From NCBI GenBank assembly GCA_943842625.1, contig CALTCK010000009.1:62001-126000 (forward strand): a DNA stretch of 64,000 nucleotides. The letters are read 5' to 3'. Position 1 is the first letter of the stretch; each line of letters opens with the position of its first letter. The notes beneath the pieces were generated by a model. It did no database searches. It was not told where the DNA came from and was given only the letters and a program-made list of their open reading frames with translations. Positions 55,223-64,000 of the stretch are shown piece after piece. The stretch comes from an uncultured Flavobacteriaceae bacterium. Lineage in GTDB: Bacteria; Bacteroidota; Bacteroidia; Flavobacteriales; Flavobacteriaceae. The position numbers and the translations under genes were made by a program.

Positions 55223-57629
55223 ATTATTATGTATTTTGAGCTTTGTAAGTTTTAACTTAGTTTCTCAAAATAAAATTACGGGTATAATCACTGATGCAAT
55301 TACAAATTTTCCAATCGATAAAGTTAGTGTTTTCGATAGAGATTATGGTCTTTTAGCAACCTCTAATTCAGATGGGTATTTCCAGTTTGAAACTAAAGAA
55401 AAAGAGCTTCATTTAATATTTTATACTCTAAATTATGAAGTTTCTGAACTTGATCTTATAATAACTGAAGATGTTTCAATTAATCAAAATTTATCTGTAT
55501 TATCAGAACAATTAAACGAAGTTGAAATAAAGGCCAGAAAAGCAAAAGTATTTGAACTAAGTCGTTTAAAAGATGTAGAAGGAACTTCTATTTATGCAGG
55601 TAAAAAAACAGAAGTAGTTTTAGTTGACCAATCAATGGCAAATTTAGCATCCAACAATGCAAGACAGATTTTTAGTCAAGTAGCTGGATTAAATATTTTT
55701 CAAAATGATGATGCAGGATTGCAACTAAATATTGGAGGTAGAGGTTTAGACCCTAACCGTACTTCTAATTTTAACACCCGTCAAAATGGATATGACATTA
55801 GTGCTGATGTATTAGGATACCCTGAGAGTTATTATACACCAGCTTCAGAAGCTCTAAAGGAAATACAAGTTGTCAGAGGTGCAGCTTCATTACAATACGG
55901 TACTCAGTTTGGAGGATTAGTAAATTTCATCATGAAATCACCAAATCCCAATAAACCCTTCGAAATTATTGTTCGAAATACTTTAGGAAGCAATAGATTG
56001 TATACTAATTTTACCAGTATAAGTGGTACCAAAGAAAAGTGGAGTTATTATTCTTTTTTTAACTACAAGAGAGGAAATGGTTTTAGACCAAATTCAGAAT
56101 TTGAATCTAAAAATGCTTATGGACATATAGGATATCAATTTAATGATCTTACATCGCTAAAAGCAGAGATAACCTATTTTTCATATCTAGCTCAACAAGC
56201 AGGAGGATTAAATGATCAGATGTTTGATGAAAATCCGTTTCAGAGTAATCGAAGTAGAAATTGGTTTTCTATTGATTGGCTCTTATATAATTTAAAATTT
56301 TCTCATAAATTTTCAAGCAAAACAAATTTAACAATTAATGCCTTTGGATTAAACGCAACAAGGAATGCCTTAGGATTTAGAACGAATCGTGTTGACCAAG
56401 TTGACTCTTTGGAAGAAAGAGATTTAATAAAAGGAGATTTTAATAATTTTGGTTTTGAGGCCAGGTTATTATACGAATATCAACTATTTAGTAAAAAAGC
56501 AACGATATTAATAGGGTCGAAGTTCTACAAATCAAATAATACCGCGCTACAAGGTCCTGGATCCGAAGGAACGGACGCTAATTTTAATTTTCAAATTGAA
56601 AATTATCCAAATTATCAAAATCAATCTAATTATACTTATCCTAATCAAAACATCTCCGGTTTTGGAGAAAATATTTTTTATATCAATGAAAAACTATCCA
56701 TCACACCTGGTTTTAGGATTGAATATATAAAAACTGAAAGCGATGGTTATTACAAACAAATTAATACCGATGCTGCAGGAAATGTAATTTTAAACGAAAC
56801 TATTTTTGATAGTGAAATACGAAAAAGAACTTTCGTTTTATTAGGTATAGGTACTAGTTTTAAGCCTCTTCCAAATACTGAAATTTATGGAAATATATCC
56901 CAAAACTATCGATCAGTCACTTTTGCAGATATTAGTATTGTTAATCCTGCTTTTACAATTAATCCAGAAATAGATGATGAAAAAGGATTTACTACAGATA
57001 TAGGTTTTAGAGGCAACTATAAAAGAAAAATATCATTTGATATCGGTGCTTTTGGTCTGATTTACAAAGATCGAATCGGTTTTGTACAAAAGGCTTTTTC
57101 TGATGGAAGCGTAAAAAGCGAGCGTGGTAATGTGGGTGATGCATTTATGTATGGAATAGAATCACTCATTGACTTTAATTTGAATAAAATTTTCATTAAA
57201 GATAATAATTTTAGTTTTAATTATTTTATCAATATATCAATTATTGATTCTAAATATACTAGCTCCCAAGTAAATGGTATCAAGGGAAATAAAGTTGAAT
57301 TTGTTCCAAATTTAAATTTTAAAACTGGAATTAAGTTTGGCTACAAGAATTTACTATCCAATATACAATACACCTATCTGTCAGAACAATTTACAGATGC
57401 CACAAATGCAAAAAAAGGTAACTTAAGTGGTGTCATTGGGCAAATACCTGCCTATAATGTACTGGATATTTCCCTTTCATTTACCTATAAAAAAATTAAG
57501 TTAGAAGCGGGGGTAAATAATGTTGCTAATAATTATTATTATACGAGGCGAGCAACAGGTTATCCTGGTCCAGGAATTATTCCTTCACCAGATAGAAATT
57601 TTTATACCAGCCTAGAAATAAAATTATAA
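55203..57629 (+). CDS. TonB-dependent outer-membrane receptor (FecA-like)
   Basis: An 808-residue outer-membrane protein with a signal peptide (ending FNLVSQ), a carboxypeptidase-like regulatory domain (KITGIITDAITNFPIDKVSV, to about residue 95), a plug domain (SNNARQIFSQVAGLNIFQND, GGRGLDPNRTSNF, IQVVRGAASLQYGTQFGGLVNF) and a beta barrel ending FYTSLEIKL. The plug resembles FecA-type ferric-siderophore receptors, but the ligand is unknown. It overlaps the HTTM gene by 20 bases and completes the presumed iron operon. Confidence 0.92.
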   Translation: MKLKGFKLLCILSFVSFNLVSQNKITGIITDAITNFPIDKVSVFDRDYGLLATSNSDGYFQFETKEKELHLIFYTLNYEVSELDLIITEDVSINQNLSVLSEQLNEVEIKARKAKVFELSRLKDVEGTSIYAGKKTEVVLVDQSMANLASNNARQIFSQVAGLNIFQNDDAGLQLNIGGRGLDPNRTSNFNTRQNGYDISADVLGYPESYYTPASEALKEIQVVRGAASLQYGTQFGGLVNFIMKSPNPNKPFEIIVRNTLGSNRLYTNFTSISGTKEKWSYYSFFNYKRGNGFRPNSEFESKNAYGHIGYQFNDLTSLKAEITYFSYLAQQAGGLNDQMFDENPFQSNRSRNWFSIDWLLYNLKFSHKFSSKTNLTINAFGLNATRNALGFRTNRVDQVDSLEERDLIKGDFNNFGFEARLLYEYQLFSKKATILIGSKFYKSNNTALQGPGSEGTDANFNFQIENYPNYQNQSNYTYPNQNISGFGENIFYINEKLSITPGFRIEYIKTESDGYYKQINTDAAGNVILNETIFDSEIRKRTFVLLGIGTSFKPLPNTEIYGNISQNYRSVTFADISIVNPAFTINPEIDDEKGFTTDIGFRGNYKRKISFDIGAFGLIYKDRIGFVQKAFSDGSVKSERGNVGDAFMYGIESLIDFNLNKIFIKDNNFSFNYFINISIIDSKYTSSQVNGIKGNKVEFVPNLNFKTGIKFGYKNLLSNIQYTYLSEQFTDATNAKKGNLSGVIGQIPAYNVLDISLSFTYKKIKLEAGVNNVANNYYYTRRATGYPGPGIIPSPDRNFYTSLEIKL

Positions 57630-57637
57630 TATAATAC

Positions 57638-57645
57638 TAAATTTG
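57638..57645 (+). promoter_or_regulatory. -7 promoter box before the DUF3050 gene
   Basis: TAAATTTG matches TAnnTTTG, 56 bases before the DUF3050 ATG and 8 bases after the receptor stop. It allows DUF3050 and the esterase to be transcribed separately from the iron-type operon. Confidence 0.35.
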
Positions 57646-57701
57646 TATATGTTTTTTAGTTACAGTATATACCAAGTATAAATTTGATTTAAAGAATTAT
57701 A

Positions 57702-58481
57702 ATGAATCGATTACAACATATAGAACAAGAAATTTCCGAATTAAGAAATCAGCTTAAAAATCATCAGCTTTATAATACTCTAAAGAGTGTTGAGGATATC
57801 ACAATTTTCATGGAGAATCATGTTTTTGCTGTTTGGGATTTTATGTCTCTTTTAAAATCTCTTCAATTAAAATTAACTACCGTTGAAACTCCATGGTTCC
57901 CGTCAAAAAATGCTACTTTATCAAGATTTATAAATGAAATTGTACATGGTGAAGAAAGTGACATTAATGAATTAGGAGAGCCAAAAAGTCATTTCGAAAT
58001 GTATTTAGATGCAATGCAACAAGTAGATGCAAATACAGATAAAATAAATAAACTAATCAAATTAATTAAATCAGGGAAATCACTCAGCTATTCGCTAAAC
58101 CAAGTTAATATCGATAAGAGAATCGCTGAATTTGTTCAGTATACTTTTTTAATAATTAATACAAACAAACCTCATATGATGGCTTCTGCCTTTACCTTTG
58201 GCCGAGAAGATCTTATTCCAGACATGTTTATTGAAATTTTAAAAAATTCGGATGCTGAAAACAAAAAATATAATAAATTGATTTATTATTTAGAGCGTCA
58301 TATAGAAATAGATGGAGATGAACATGGACCTCTATCACTAAAAATGGTATCTGAACTCTGCGGAAATGATGAACAAATGTGGGACGAAGCGCAAGCGGTT
58401 GCAATAAAATCATTAGAAAAAAGAATATTATTGTGGAATGCAATAAGTGATTTAATACAAAAAAATCTAAGTCTAAAATAA
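57702..58481 (+). CDS. DUF3050 domain-containing protein
   Basis: A 259-residue soluble, all-helical protein. [70 protein letters not shown] and the C-terminal [21 protein letters not shown] match DUF3050, whose fold is thought to be heme-oxygenase-like. The repeated H/E placements ([28 protein letters not shown]) look like a metal site. The reaction is unknown. Its position between a TonB receptor and an esterase suggests iron- or heme-related or lipid-related use, but this is inference. Confidence 0.9.
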   Translation: MNRLQHIEQEISELRNQLKNHQLYNTLKSVEDITIFMENHVFAVWDFMSLLKSLQLKLTTVETPWFPSKNATLSRFINEIVHGEESDINELGEPKSHFEMYLDAMQQVDANTDKINKLIKLIKSGKSLSYSLNQVNIDKRIAEFVQYTFLIINTNKPHMMASAFTFGREDLIPDMFIEILKNSDAENKKYNKLIYYLERHIEIDGDEHGPLSLKMVSELCGNDEQMWDEAQAVAIKSLEKRILLWNAISDLIQKNLSLK

Positions 58482-58492
58482 AACAATTTATA

Positions 58493-59632
58493 ATGAGAGG
58501 TACGTACACTATTCTAATTATTTTTCTAGCTTTAATGTGTTCTTTTTTTACTGTAAACGCACAGTATATACAATTCGAACACGAAGGTATTAATCGTCAA
58601 TACATATACTACGAGCCATTGGAGTTGAATGAGGAAAAACCGCTTGTTTTTGTTATGCATGGTTTTACTGGTGATGCCAATGGAATAAAAAATTATTCAG
58701 GAATGAATCAAATTGCGGATCAATACGGTTTTGCTGTTTGTTATCCTAGAGGAACTACAGATTCTGAAGGAAACCGTTTTTGGAATGTCGGTTATGCATT
58801 TCACGAAGATGAAACTGTTAATGATGTCGGTTTTTTAACTGAACTAGCAAGTTATTTACAAATCAATCATGGTTTAAATCCAGATTTTACCTTTGCTACA
58901 GGAATGTCTAATGGAGGAGAAATGTGTTATATGTTAGCCTGCCAAGCAAACGACACTTTCAAGGCAGTAGCTCCGGTTGCAGGCATGATATTACAAGATA
59001 TTTTAGACGAGTGCCAAGACAGTAATCCAATTCCTATATTTGAAATTCATGGCTCAGAAGATAATGTAACTCCAATTTCAGGGGACCCAAATAATAACGA
59101 TGGATGGGGAGCATATCCAAGTATTCCGTTTACAATTAATTATTTTTCAGAAAAAAATGAGTGTTCAACATTACAAACGGAAACACTACCCGATTTAGAC
59201 CCTTTTGATGGAAGTTATGTGGTCAGTGAAAAACATCTTAATGGAATCAATAATAATGAAGTTTGGTATTATGAAATAATTGGAGGAGGCCACGATTGGC
59301 CAGGAGCTTGGGGTAACATGGATATTAACGCTGGAGAAGAGGCATGGTTGTTTTTTCAAAAACATATAGATGATATCCTTTTAAATAATAATTATAGTTT
59401 TTTGAATAAAAGTATTTATGTTTTTCCTAACCCAACTAATGGATTAATTCATATAAAATCAAATCATCTATTTGAAATTTTAGAAATTACATTATACAAT
59501 ACATTAGGAACAAACATTAAAATAAATCTAACTAACGAAAGTATAGATCTGTCAGATATAAGTTCAGGTATTTATTTTTTGAGGTTAAAAACTTCAAAAG
59601 GTATGATTACTAAAAAAATTATGAAATTTTAA
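58493..59632 (+). CDS. secreted alpha/beta-hydrolase esterase with T9SS sorting domain
   Basis: A 379-residue protein: signal peptide (ending FFTVNAQ), a catalytic domain related to PHB depolymerase/feruloyl esterase (LpqC-type) and a C-terminal type IX secretion (type A) sorting domain from about residue 300 (IYVFPNPTNGLIHI, ISSGIYFLRLKTSKGMITKKI). The oxyanion region MHGFTGDANG, the nucleophile GMSNGGEM and the catalytic His in GGGHDWPG are present. The product is probably carried to the cell surface or released by the T9SS. Its natural ester substrate is unknown. It starts 11 bases after DUF3050. Confidence 0.9.
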   Translation: MRGTYTILIIFLALMCSFFTVNAQYIQFEHEGINRQYIYYEPLELNEEKPLVFVMHGFTGDANGIKNYSGMNQIADQYGFAVCYPRGTTDSEGNRFWNVGYAFHEDETVNDVGFLTELASYLQINHGLNPDFTFATGMSNGGEMCYMLACQANDTFKAVAPVAGMILQDILDECQDSNPIPIFEIHGSEDNVTPISGDPNNNDGWGAYPSIPFTINYFSEKNECSTLQTETLPDLDPFDGSYVVSEKHLNGINNNEVWYYEIIGGGHDWPGAWGNMDINAGEEAWLFFQKHIDDILLNNNYSFLNKSIYVFPNPTNGLIHIKSNHLFEILEITLYNTLGTNIKINLTNESIDLSDISSGIYFLRLKTSKGMITKKIMKF

Positions 59633-60034
59633 TTAATGAATTTTTTGTTTAAAAAAATACTTTCTTTTTTTTATGGACCATACCAATGTTGCCGGAACAA
59701 TAGCTAATGTCGGAATTGTTGACGCTAAAGGTGCTGGGGTCCCCTTAACTAAATGCATTCCATAAGTCAATAGTATCGTGATGGTTGAAGGTATACATAC
59801 TGCTAAAAATATTGCTAATAGGTATTTTTTGACATATACGGCAATATATTCGGCTCCTTTCATAAAAAAACCTCCTAAAAAAAAAGTATAGGAAGCTTGT
59901 TTTATTGAGGCAATCATAGAATCAAAAGCTACATAAGTAATAAAATAATTTATGCAAAAAACAGTTACAGCCATTACAACGGATCCTGCGATTCCAATTT
60001 TATAATCAAAATAGCAATTTAAATTATTTTTCAT
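59633..60034 (-). CDS. conserved small membrane protein, unknown function
   Basis: A 133-residue protein with four predicted membrane segments (about residues 13-36, 45-61, 70-88 and 100-118). The motif FFLGGFFMKGAEYIAVYVK and the later HLVKGTPAPLASTIPTL look conserved. It resembles unnamed Bacteroidota membrane proteins. Its stop codon abuts that of the esterase with no space between (TAA then TTA), so the two genes converge exactly. No functional prediction. Confidence 0.8.
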   Translation of the reverse strand: MKNNLNCYFDYKIGIAGSVVMAVTVFCINYFITYVAFDSMIASIKQASYTFFLGGFFMKGAEYIAVYVKKYLLAIFLAVCIPSTITILLTYGMHLVKGTPAPLASTIPTLAIVPATLVWSIKKRKYFFKQKIH

Positions 60035-60132
60035 AAATCTGATAAAAAAATATTTTATTTTTAATAATCAAAAATAATAAAACTGTTGATGCTATTAGTT
60101 AATAATTTTTTCAATCTATAAAACTTCAATAA

Positions 60133-60903
60133 ATGAATCGACATACTATAAGTATTTTAGGTTGTGGGTGGTTAGGAAAACCATTAGCAGAATATTTTAT
60201 TAAAAATGGAAGAAAAGTAAATGGAACAACTACAACTCCAAATAAGATAGTTTCTCTAACTGAGACAAAAATAAACCCTTACGTTATTGATATAAACAAA
60301 AGAAACAATGATTTTAAAAGTTTTCTAAAAACCAAATTATTAGTTATTTCTATTCCATCAAAAAATATTGAAGACTTTGAGTATTTAATATCAGAGATAG
60401 AAAAATCAACTATTAAAAAAATAATATTTATTAGTTCTACTTCAGTTTATCCGTTAAACAACTCAATAACTACAGAGGATAACCCAGTTCGTACAACCGC
60501 TCTCTCAAAAATTGAACAACTATTTAGAGTTAATACTAATTTTAAAACTACTATTATTCGATTTGGAGGTCTTATCGGGTTTGATAGAAAACCAGGAAAA
60601 TTCTTCAAAAAAGAAACTATTATTGATCGTCCTAAAGGATATGTAAACCTTATTCATAGAGATGATTGTATACAAATAATTAATTGTATCATTATAAATA
60701 ATATATGGGAAGAAACCTTAAATGCCTGTTCAGATTCACATCCAACTAGAAGAGATTTTTATACTAAAGAATTTTTAAAAGAAGGACGTAAAACTCCATT
60801 TTTTAATGAGTCCTCACCTAATAGTTATAAAATTATAAGTAGTAATCGGCTAAAACTATTATTAAATTATAGTTTTAAATATACTAATTTGATGGAATAT
60901 TAA
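60133..60903 (+). CDS. NAD(P)-dependent epimerase/reductase-like protein (SDR, YeeZ-type)
   Basis: A 256-residue Rossmann-fold protein. The nucleotide-binding start SILGCGWLGKPLAEYFIKNG (residues 7-26) is intact, and IFISSTSVYPLN supplies the SDR strand. The later TTIIRFGGLIGFDRKPGKF and NLIHRDDCIQIINCI match short epimerase-like proteins such as E. coli YeeZ. The catalytic Tyr/Lys of classical SDRs is not evident. Substrate unknown. Convergent with aconitase (17 bases between stops). Confidence 0.87.
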   Translation: MNRHTISILGCGWLGKPLAEYFIKNGRKVNGTTTTPNKIVSLTETKINPYVIDINKRNNDFKSFLKTKLLVISIPSKNIEDFEYLISEIEKSTIKKIIFISSTSVYPLNNSITTEDNPVRTTALSKIEQLFRVNTNFKTTIIRFGGLIGFDRKPGKFFKKETIIDRPKGYVNLIHRDDCIQIINCIIINNIWEETLNACSDSHPTRRDFYTKEFLKEGRKTPFFNESSPNSYKIISSNRLKLLLNYSFKYTNLMEY

Positions 60904-60920
60904 ACAGCCTCAATAATTAA

Positions 60921-63188
60921 TTAAGCATTTTGCTTCTTTATTAAATTAAGGGCAGAACCCTCGTTATACCATTCGATTTGAGAATCGTTGTAGGTATGAT
61001 TCACTACAATTATGTCCTTTGTACCATCGGCATGTATTGCTTCAATTGTTAATGTCTTACTAGGTGCAAATTCATTCAAATCTAAAAAGTTAAACGTATC
61101 ATCTTCCTGAATTAAATCGTAATCACTTTCATTATCGAAAGTCAGACCTAACATTCCTTGCTTTTTTAGATTAGTTTCATGAATTCTTGCAAATGATTTT
61201 ACAATCACAGCTGCAACTCCTAAATGACGGGGTTCCATAGCAGCATGTTCTCTTGAGGACCCCTCACCATAGTTATGATCACCAACTACAACAGTATGTA
61301 TTCCAGCATTTTTATAAGCCCTTTGGGTTTTTGGAACCGCATCATAGTCGCCATTTAATTGACTTTTCACGAAATTTGTTTTCATATTAAAAGCATTAAC
61401 TGCTCCTATTAAGCAATTGTTTGAAATATTATCTAAATGACCTCGATATCGTAACCAAGGCCCCGCCATAGATATATGATCTGTTGTACATTTACCATGT
61501 GCTTTAATTAATAATTTTGCACCTTTAATTGAATTCCCAATTGGAGAAAATGGAGTTAATAATTGCAATCGTTCAGAATCTTCTTTTACAGAAACTTGTA
61601 TAAGGCCTCCGTCCGATTCGGGAGCTAAATAACCATTGTCTTTTACATCAAATCCGTTGGGAGGTAATTCCCATCCTGTCGGTTCATCAAACATCACTTC
61701 TTCACCATTTTTATTGGTTAAAGTATCTTCCATTGGGTTAAAATCTAACCTACCAGAAATAGCAATAGCAGCGGTTATTTCTGGTGAAGCCACAAAAGCA
61801 TGAGTATTTGGATTTCCATCTGCTCGCTTTGCAAAATTTCTATTGAAAGAATGAACTATACTATTTTTTGGAGCATTTTTAGGATCATTGTACCTTGCCC
61901 ACTGACCAATACAAGGTCCACAAGCATTTGTAAATATTTTTGCATTTAAGTTTTCAAAAACTTGGAGTATACCATCCCGTTCAGCGGTATAACGGACTTG
62001 CTCAGATCCAGGATTAATACCTAAATTAGCTTTCATTGGAATTCCTTTATCTAATGCTTGCTGCGCTATGGATGAAGCTCTGGATAAATCCTCATATGAA
62101 GAATTTGTACAAGAACCTATCAACCCCCATTCCACCTCTAATGGCCATTCATTATCACTTGCAATTTTAGTCATATTTTGACCAACTTTTGTTGATAAAT
62201 CAGGGGTAAAAGGTCCATTTAATAAAGGACTTAGTTCGGTTAAATTAATTTCAATCACTTTATCAAAATATTTTTCTGGATTGGTATAAACCTCAATATC
62301 GCCGGTTAAATATTTTTTTATTTCATTAGCTGCATCAGCGACATCTGCCCTATCAGTAGACCGCAAGTAACGTTCCATTGATTGATCATAACCAAAAGTA
62401 GAGGTAGTTGCCCCTATTTCAGCACCCATATTACAAATAGTTCCTTTACCAGTACAAGATAATGACTGAGCACCTTCACCAAAATATTCAACAATAGCAC
62501 CCGTGCCTCCTTTAGCACTTACAATTCCGGCAACTTTTAAAATAACATCTTTAGGAGCTGTCCAACCAGAGACTTTACCAGTTAATTTTACACCAATTAG
62601 TTTAGGAAATTTTAATTCCCAGGGCATACCAGCCATTACATCAACCGCATCAGCACCACCTACTCCAATTGCAACCATTCCCAATCCACCGGCATTTACG
62701 GTATGAGAATCTGTTCCAATCATCATTCCTCCAGGAAATGCATAATTTTCTAAAACAACTTGATGAATAATTCCAGCTCCTGGTTTCCAGAATCCTATTC
62801 CATATTTATTAGATACCGATTCTAAAAAATTAAAAACTTCACTACTAATATTATTTGCATTTTTTAAATCGGAAGTAGCTCCTTCTTTAGCTTGAATTAG
62901 ATGATCACAATGAACCGTGGTTGGAACAGCTACTTTGTTTTTTCCAGCTTGCATGAATTGCAATAAAGCCATTTGCGCGGTAGCGTCCTGACAAGCTATA
63001 CGATCTGGAGCAAAATCTACATAATCCTTTCCTCTGAGAAGCACCTTGGTTGCATTTCCATCCCAAAGATGGTTGTATAGTATTTTTTCTGAGAGAGTTA
63101 ATGGTTTTCCTGTAATTTCTCTTGCTTTATCTACTCGCTCTACCATTTGAGAATAGACTTTTTTTATCATTTCAATATCGAATGCCAT
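60921..63188 (-). CDS. acnA: aconitate hydratase (mitochondrial-type)
   Basis: A 755-residue [4Fe-4S] enzyme of the TCA cycle that interconverts citrate and isocitrate. The cluster cysteines appear in [13 protein letters not shown] and [11 protein letters not shown], with [12 protein letters not shown] and [15 protein letters not shown] upstream and the swivelling domain ([29 protein letters not shown]) at the C-terminus. The length and domain order match the mitochondrial-type aconitase, not the ~890-residue bacterial AcnA. It is the sole aconitase seen here. Confidence 0.96.
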   Translation of the reverse strand: MAFDIEMIKKVYSQMVERVDKAREITGKPLTLSEKILYNHLWDGNATKVLLRGKDYVDFAPDRIACQDATAQMALLQFMQAGKNKVAVPTTVHCDHLIQAKEGATSDLKNANNISSEVFNFLESVSNKYGIGFWKPGAGIIHQVVLENYAFPGGMMIGTDSHTVNAGGLGMVAIGVGGADAVDVMAGMPWELKFPKLIGVKLTGKVSGWTAPKDVILKVAGIVSAKGGTGAIVEYFGEGAQSLSCTGKGTICNMGAEIGATTSTFGYDQSMERYLRSTDRADVADAANEIKKYLTGDIEVYTNPEKYFDKVIEINLTELSPLLNGPFTPDLSTKVGQNMTKIASDNEWPLEVEWGLIGSCTNSSYEDLSRASSIAQQALDKGIPMKANLGINPGSEQVRYTAERDGILQVFENLNAKIFTNACGPCIGQWARYNDPKNAPKNSIVHSFNRNFAKRADGNPNTHAFVASPEITAAIAISGRLDFNPMEDTLTNKNGEEVMFDEPTGWELPPNGFDVKDNGYLAPESDGGLIQVSVKEDSERLQLLTPFSPIGNSIKGAKLLIKAHGKCTTDHISMAGPWLRYRGHLDNISNNCLIGAVNAFNMKTNFVKSQLNGDYDAVPKTQRAYKNAGIHTVVVGDHNYGEGSSREHAAMEPRHLGVAAVIVKSFARIHETNLKKQGMLGLTFDNESDYDLIQEDDTFNFLDLNEFAPSKTLTIEAIHADGTKDIIVVNHTYNDSQIEWYNEGSALNLIKKQNA

Positions 63189-63307
63189 ATTTTATAATTT
63201 TAAAAATGAACGTACAAATTCTTTTAGATTAAAGTTTTGCGAAATTACAAAATATAAAGAATATTAACAAATACGGAACAATATCGCTTATTTAATGAGT
63301 ATAATTT

Positions 63308-63329
63308 ATCAATAATAATAATTATTGAT
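63308..63329. repeat. inverted repeat between moxR and aconitase
   Basis: ATCAATAAT (63308-63316) and ATTATTGAT (63321-63329) form perfect 9-base arms around a 4-base loop. It lies downstream of moxR and upstream of acnA on the minus strand, so it may be a terminator for moxR or an operator of acnA. The rest of 63189-63382 shows no clear -7 box. Confidence 0.45.
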
Positions 63330-63382
63330 TATATATTAATAAAATAAAGGCTAATGACTTAAATAATTATGAATAATGTAAT

Positions 63383-64000
63383 TTAAAACAAGTTTTTTAT
63401 GATATTCTCAATACTTAAACCCTCTGCCTCTGCTTTGTAGTTTTTAATTAATCTGTGACGAAGGATACCTATTGCTACTTTTTGAACATCTTCTATATCT
63501 GGAGAAAATTTTCCATGAAGTGCAGCGTATGTCTTTGCTGCTGATATTAAATTTTGAGAAGCTCTTGGTCCAGCACCCCAATCTATATATTTTTTTACTA
63601 TTTCTGGAGCCACTTTACTTTTAGGTCTTGTTTTACCTACTAAAGTTACTGCGTATTCAATCACATTATCAGCGACTGGTATTTTTTGTATTAACTCTTG
63701 ATTAGAAATAATTTCTTCAGGTGTAAACAGTGAATTAATAGTTGGTATAGAGCCAATGGTAGTATTTTTAACAATATCAACTTCTTCGGAGAAAGTTGGA
63801 TAATCAAGATTAACAGCAAACATAAATCGATCTAATTGTGCTTCAGGCAGTGGATAGGTACCTTCTTGTTCTATTGGATTCTGAGTTGCCAGAACAAAAT
63901 AAGGTTTATCGAGCTTATAACTATGTCCCGCTATTGTTACCGATTTTTCCTGCATCGCTTCCAATAATGCTGCTTGCGTTTTGGGAGGTGTTCTATTGAT
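63383..64000 (-). CDS. MoxR-family AAA+ ATPase, 3' part
   Basis: The frame is open through the window edge (residues INRTPPKTQAALLEAMQEKS just inside), so the gene starts beyond 64000. The visible 205 residues contain the Walker B-adjacent and sensor segments of MoxR: VLATQNPIEQEGT, PEAQLDRFMF (arginine finger region) and the C-terminal lid GAGPRASQNLISAAK and IGILRHRLIKNY. MoxR ATPases act as chaperones, usually with a VWA-domain and a DUF58 protein. These neighbours are beyond the window. Confidence 0.92.
   Translation of the reverse strand: MNRTPPKTQAALLEAMQEKSVTIAGHSYKLDKPYFVLATQNPIEQEGTYPLPEAQLDRFMFAVNLDYPTFSEEVDIVKNTTIGSIPTINSLFTPEEIISNQELIQKIPVADNVIEYAVTLVGKTRPKSKVAPEIVKKYIDWGAGPRASQNLISAAKTYAALHGKFSPDIEDVQKVAIGILRHRLIKNYKAEAEGLSIENIIKNLF

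Noticed and set aside
1-64000. tRNA, rRNA, CRISPR array, insertion sequence, prophage
   Set aside because: The intergenic stretches are short and show no cloverleaf-like arms, repeat-spacer pattern, transposase frame or integrase.

Overview
This window looks like a chromosomal segment of a low-GC, probably marine, member of the Flavobacteriaceae (Bacteroidota). The reasons are a very AT-rich base composition, Bacteroidota-type promoters (TAnnTTTG at -7, twice with TTTG 19-21 bases upstream), a type IX secretion C-terminal sorting domain, and families concentrated in this phylum (DUF5606, DUF349 repeat protein, DUF3810, DUF4856 with imelysin, TonB-dependent receptor with a carboxypeptidase-like N-terminal domain). 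No rRNA, tRNA, CRISPR array, insertion sequence or prophage was recognised.

Layout. 1-3.5 kb: the 3' part of a GH92 mannosidase, then a small membrane-lipid module (DUF1295, a 2-TM protein, a CDP-alcohol phosphatidyltransferase). 3.5-11.1 kb: PepD dipeptidase, a DUF3810 protease-like membrane protein and two amidohydrolase-family secreted proteins. 11.1-26.6 kb: a housekeeping run (SpoU methyltransferase, Ste24-like protease, Rel, Fur-family regulator, PurA, OstA/LptA-like protein, class III aminotransferase, TPR protein, two tandem DUF368 proteins, AroE, DUF349 protein). 26.6-28.9 kb: the minus-strand operon ruvX-def-DUF5606-mazG, facing dapD. 29.8-34.6 kb: a lipopolysaccharide-core-like cluster (GT9-GT2 fusion, Kdo-kinase-like protein, GT4, GT2). 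34.7-42.9 kb: TsaC, Cca, GNAT, heme A synthase, pRiA4b ORF-3-like protein, nucleoid-associated protein, UvrB, RluF-like synthase. 43.2-45.1 kb (minus): SucC and a chimeric remnant of fhs and tlpA. 45.1-48.5 kb: a tight GH109 / GHMP-kinase / nucleotidyltransferase operon. 48.6-51.1 kb: two lipoproteins (one with a heme-c motif, one DUF1254/DUF1214). 51.4-59.6 kb: a probable iron-uptake operon (DUF4856, imelysin, HTTM, TonB-dependent receptor) followed by DUF3050 and a T9SS-sorted esterase. 59.6-64 kb: a small membrane protein, an SDR-type protein, aconitase and the 3' part of a MoxR ATPase.

Two things stand out. First, at least seven single-base indels interrupt genes that a living cell should keep intact (rel, cca, sucC twice, an amidohydrolase twice, tlpA), and tlpA is fused to the last ~80 codons of fhs. 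This suggests sequence or assembly error more than biology, and the affected genes should be read as probably functional. Second, three gene groups make coherent but unproven systems: GH109 plus sugar kinase plus nucleotidyltransferase (possible GalNAc salvage to a nucleotide sugar), the DUF4856/imelysin/HTTM/receptor operon with its own promoter and a Fur-box-like palindrome, and two adjacent DUF368 (PopT-type undecaprenyl-phosphate translocase) paralogues.
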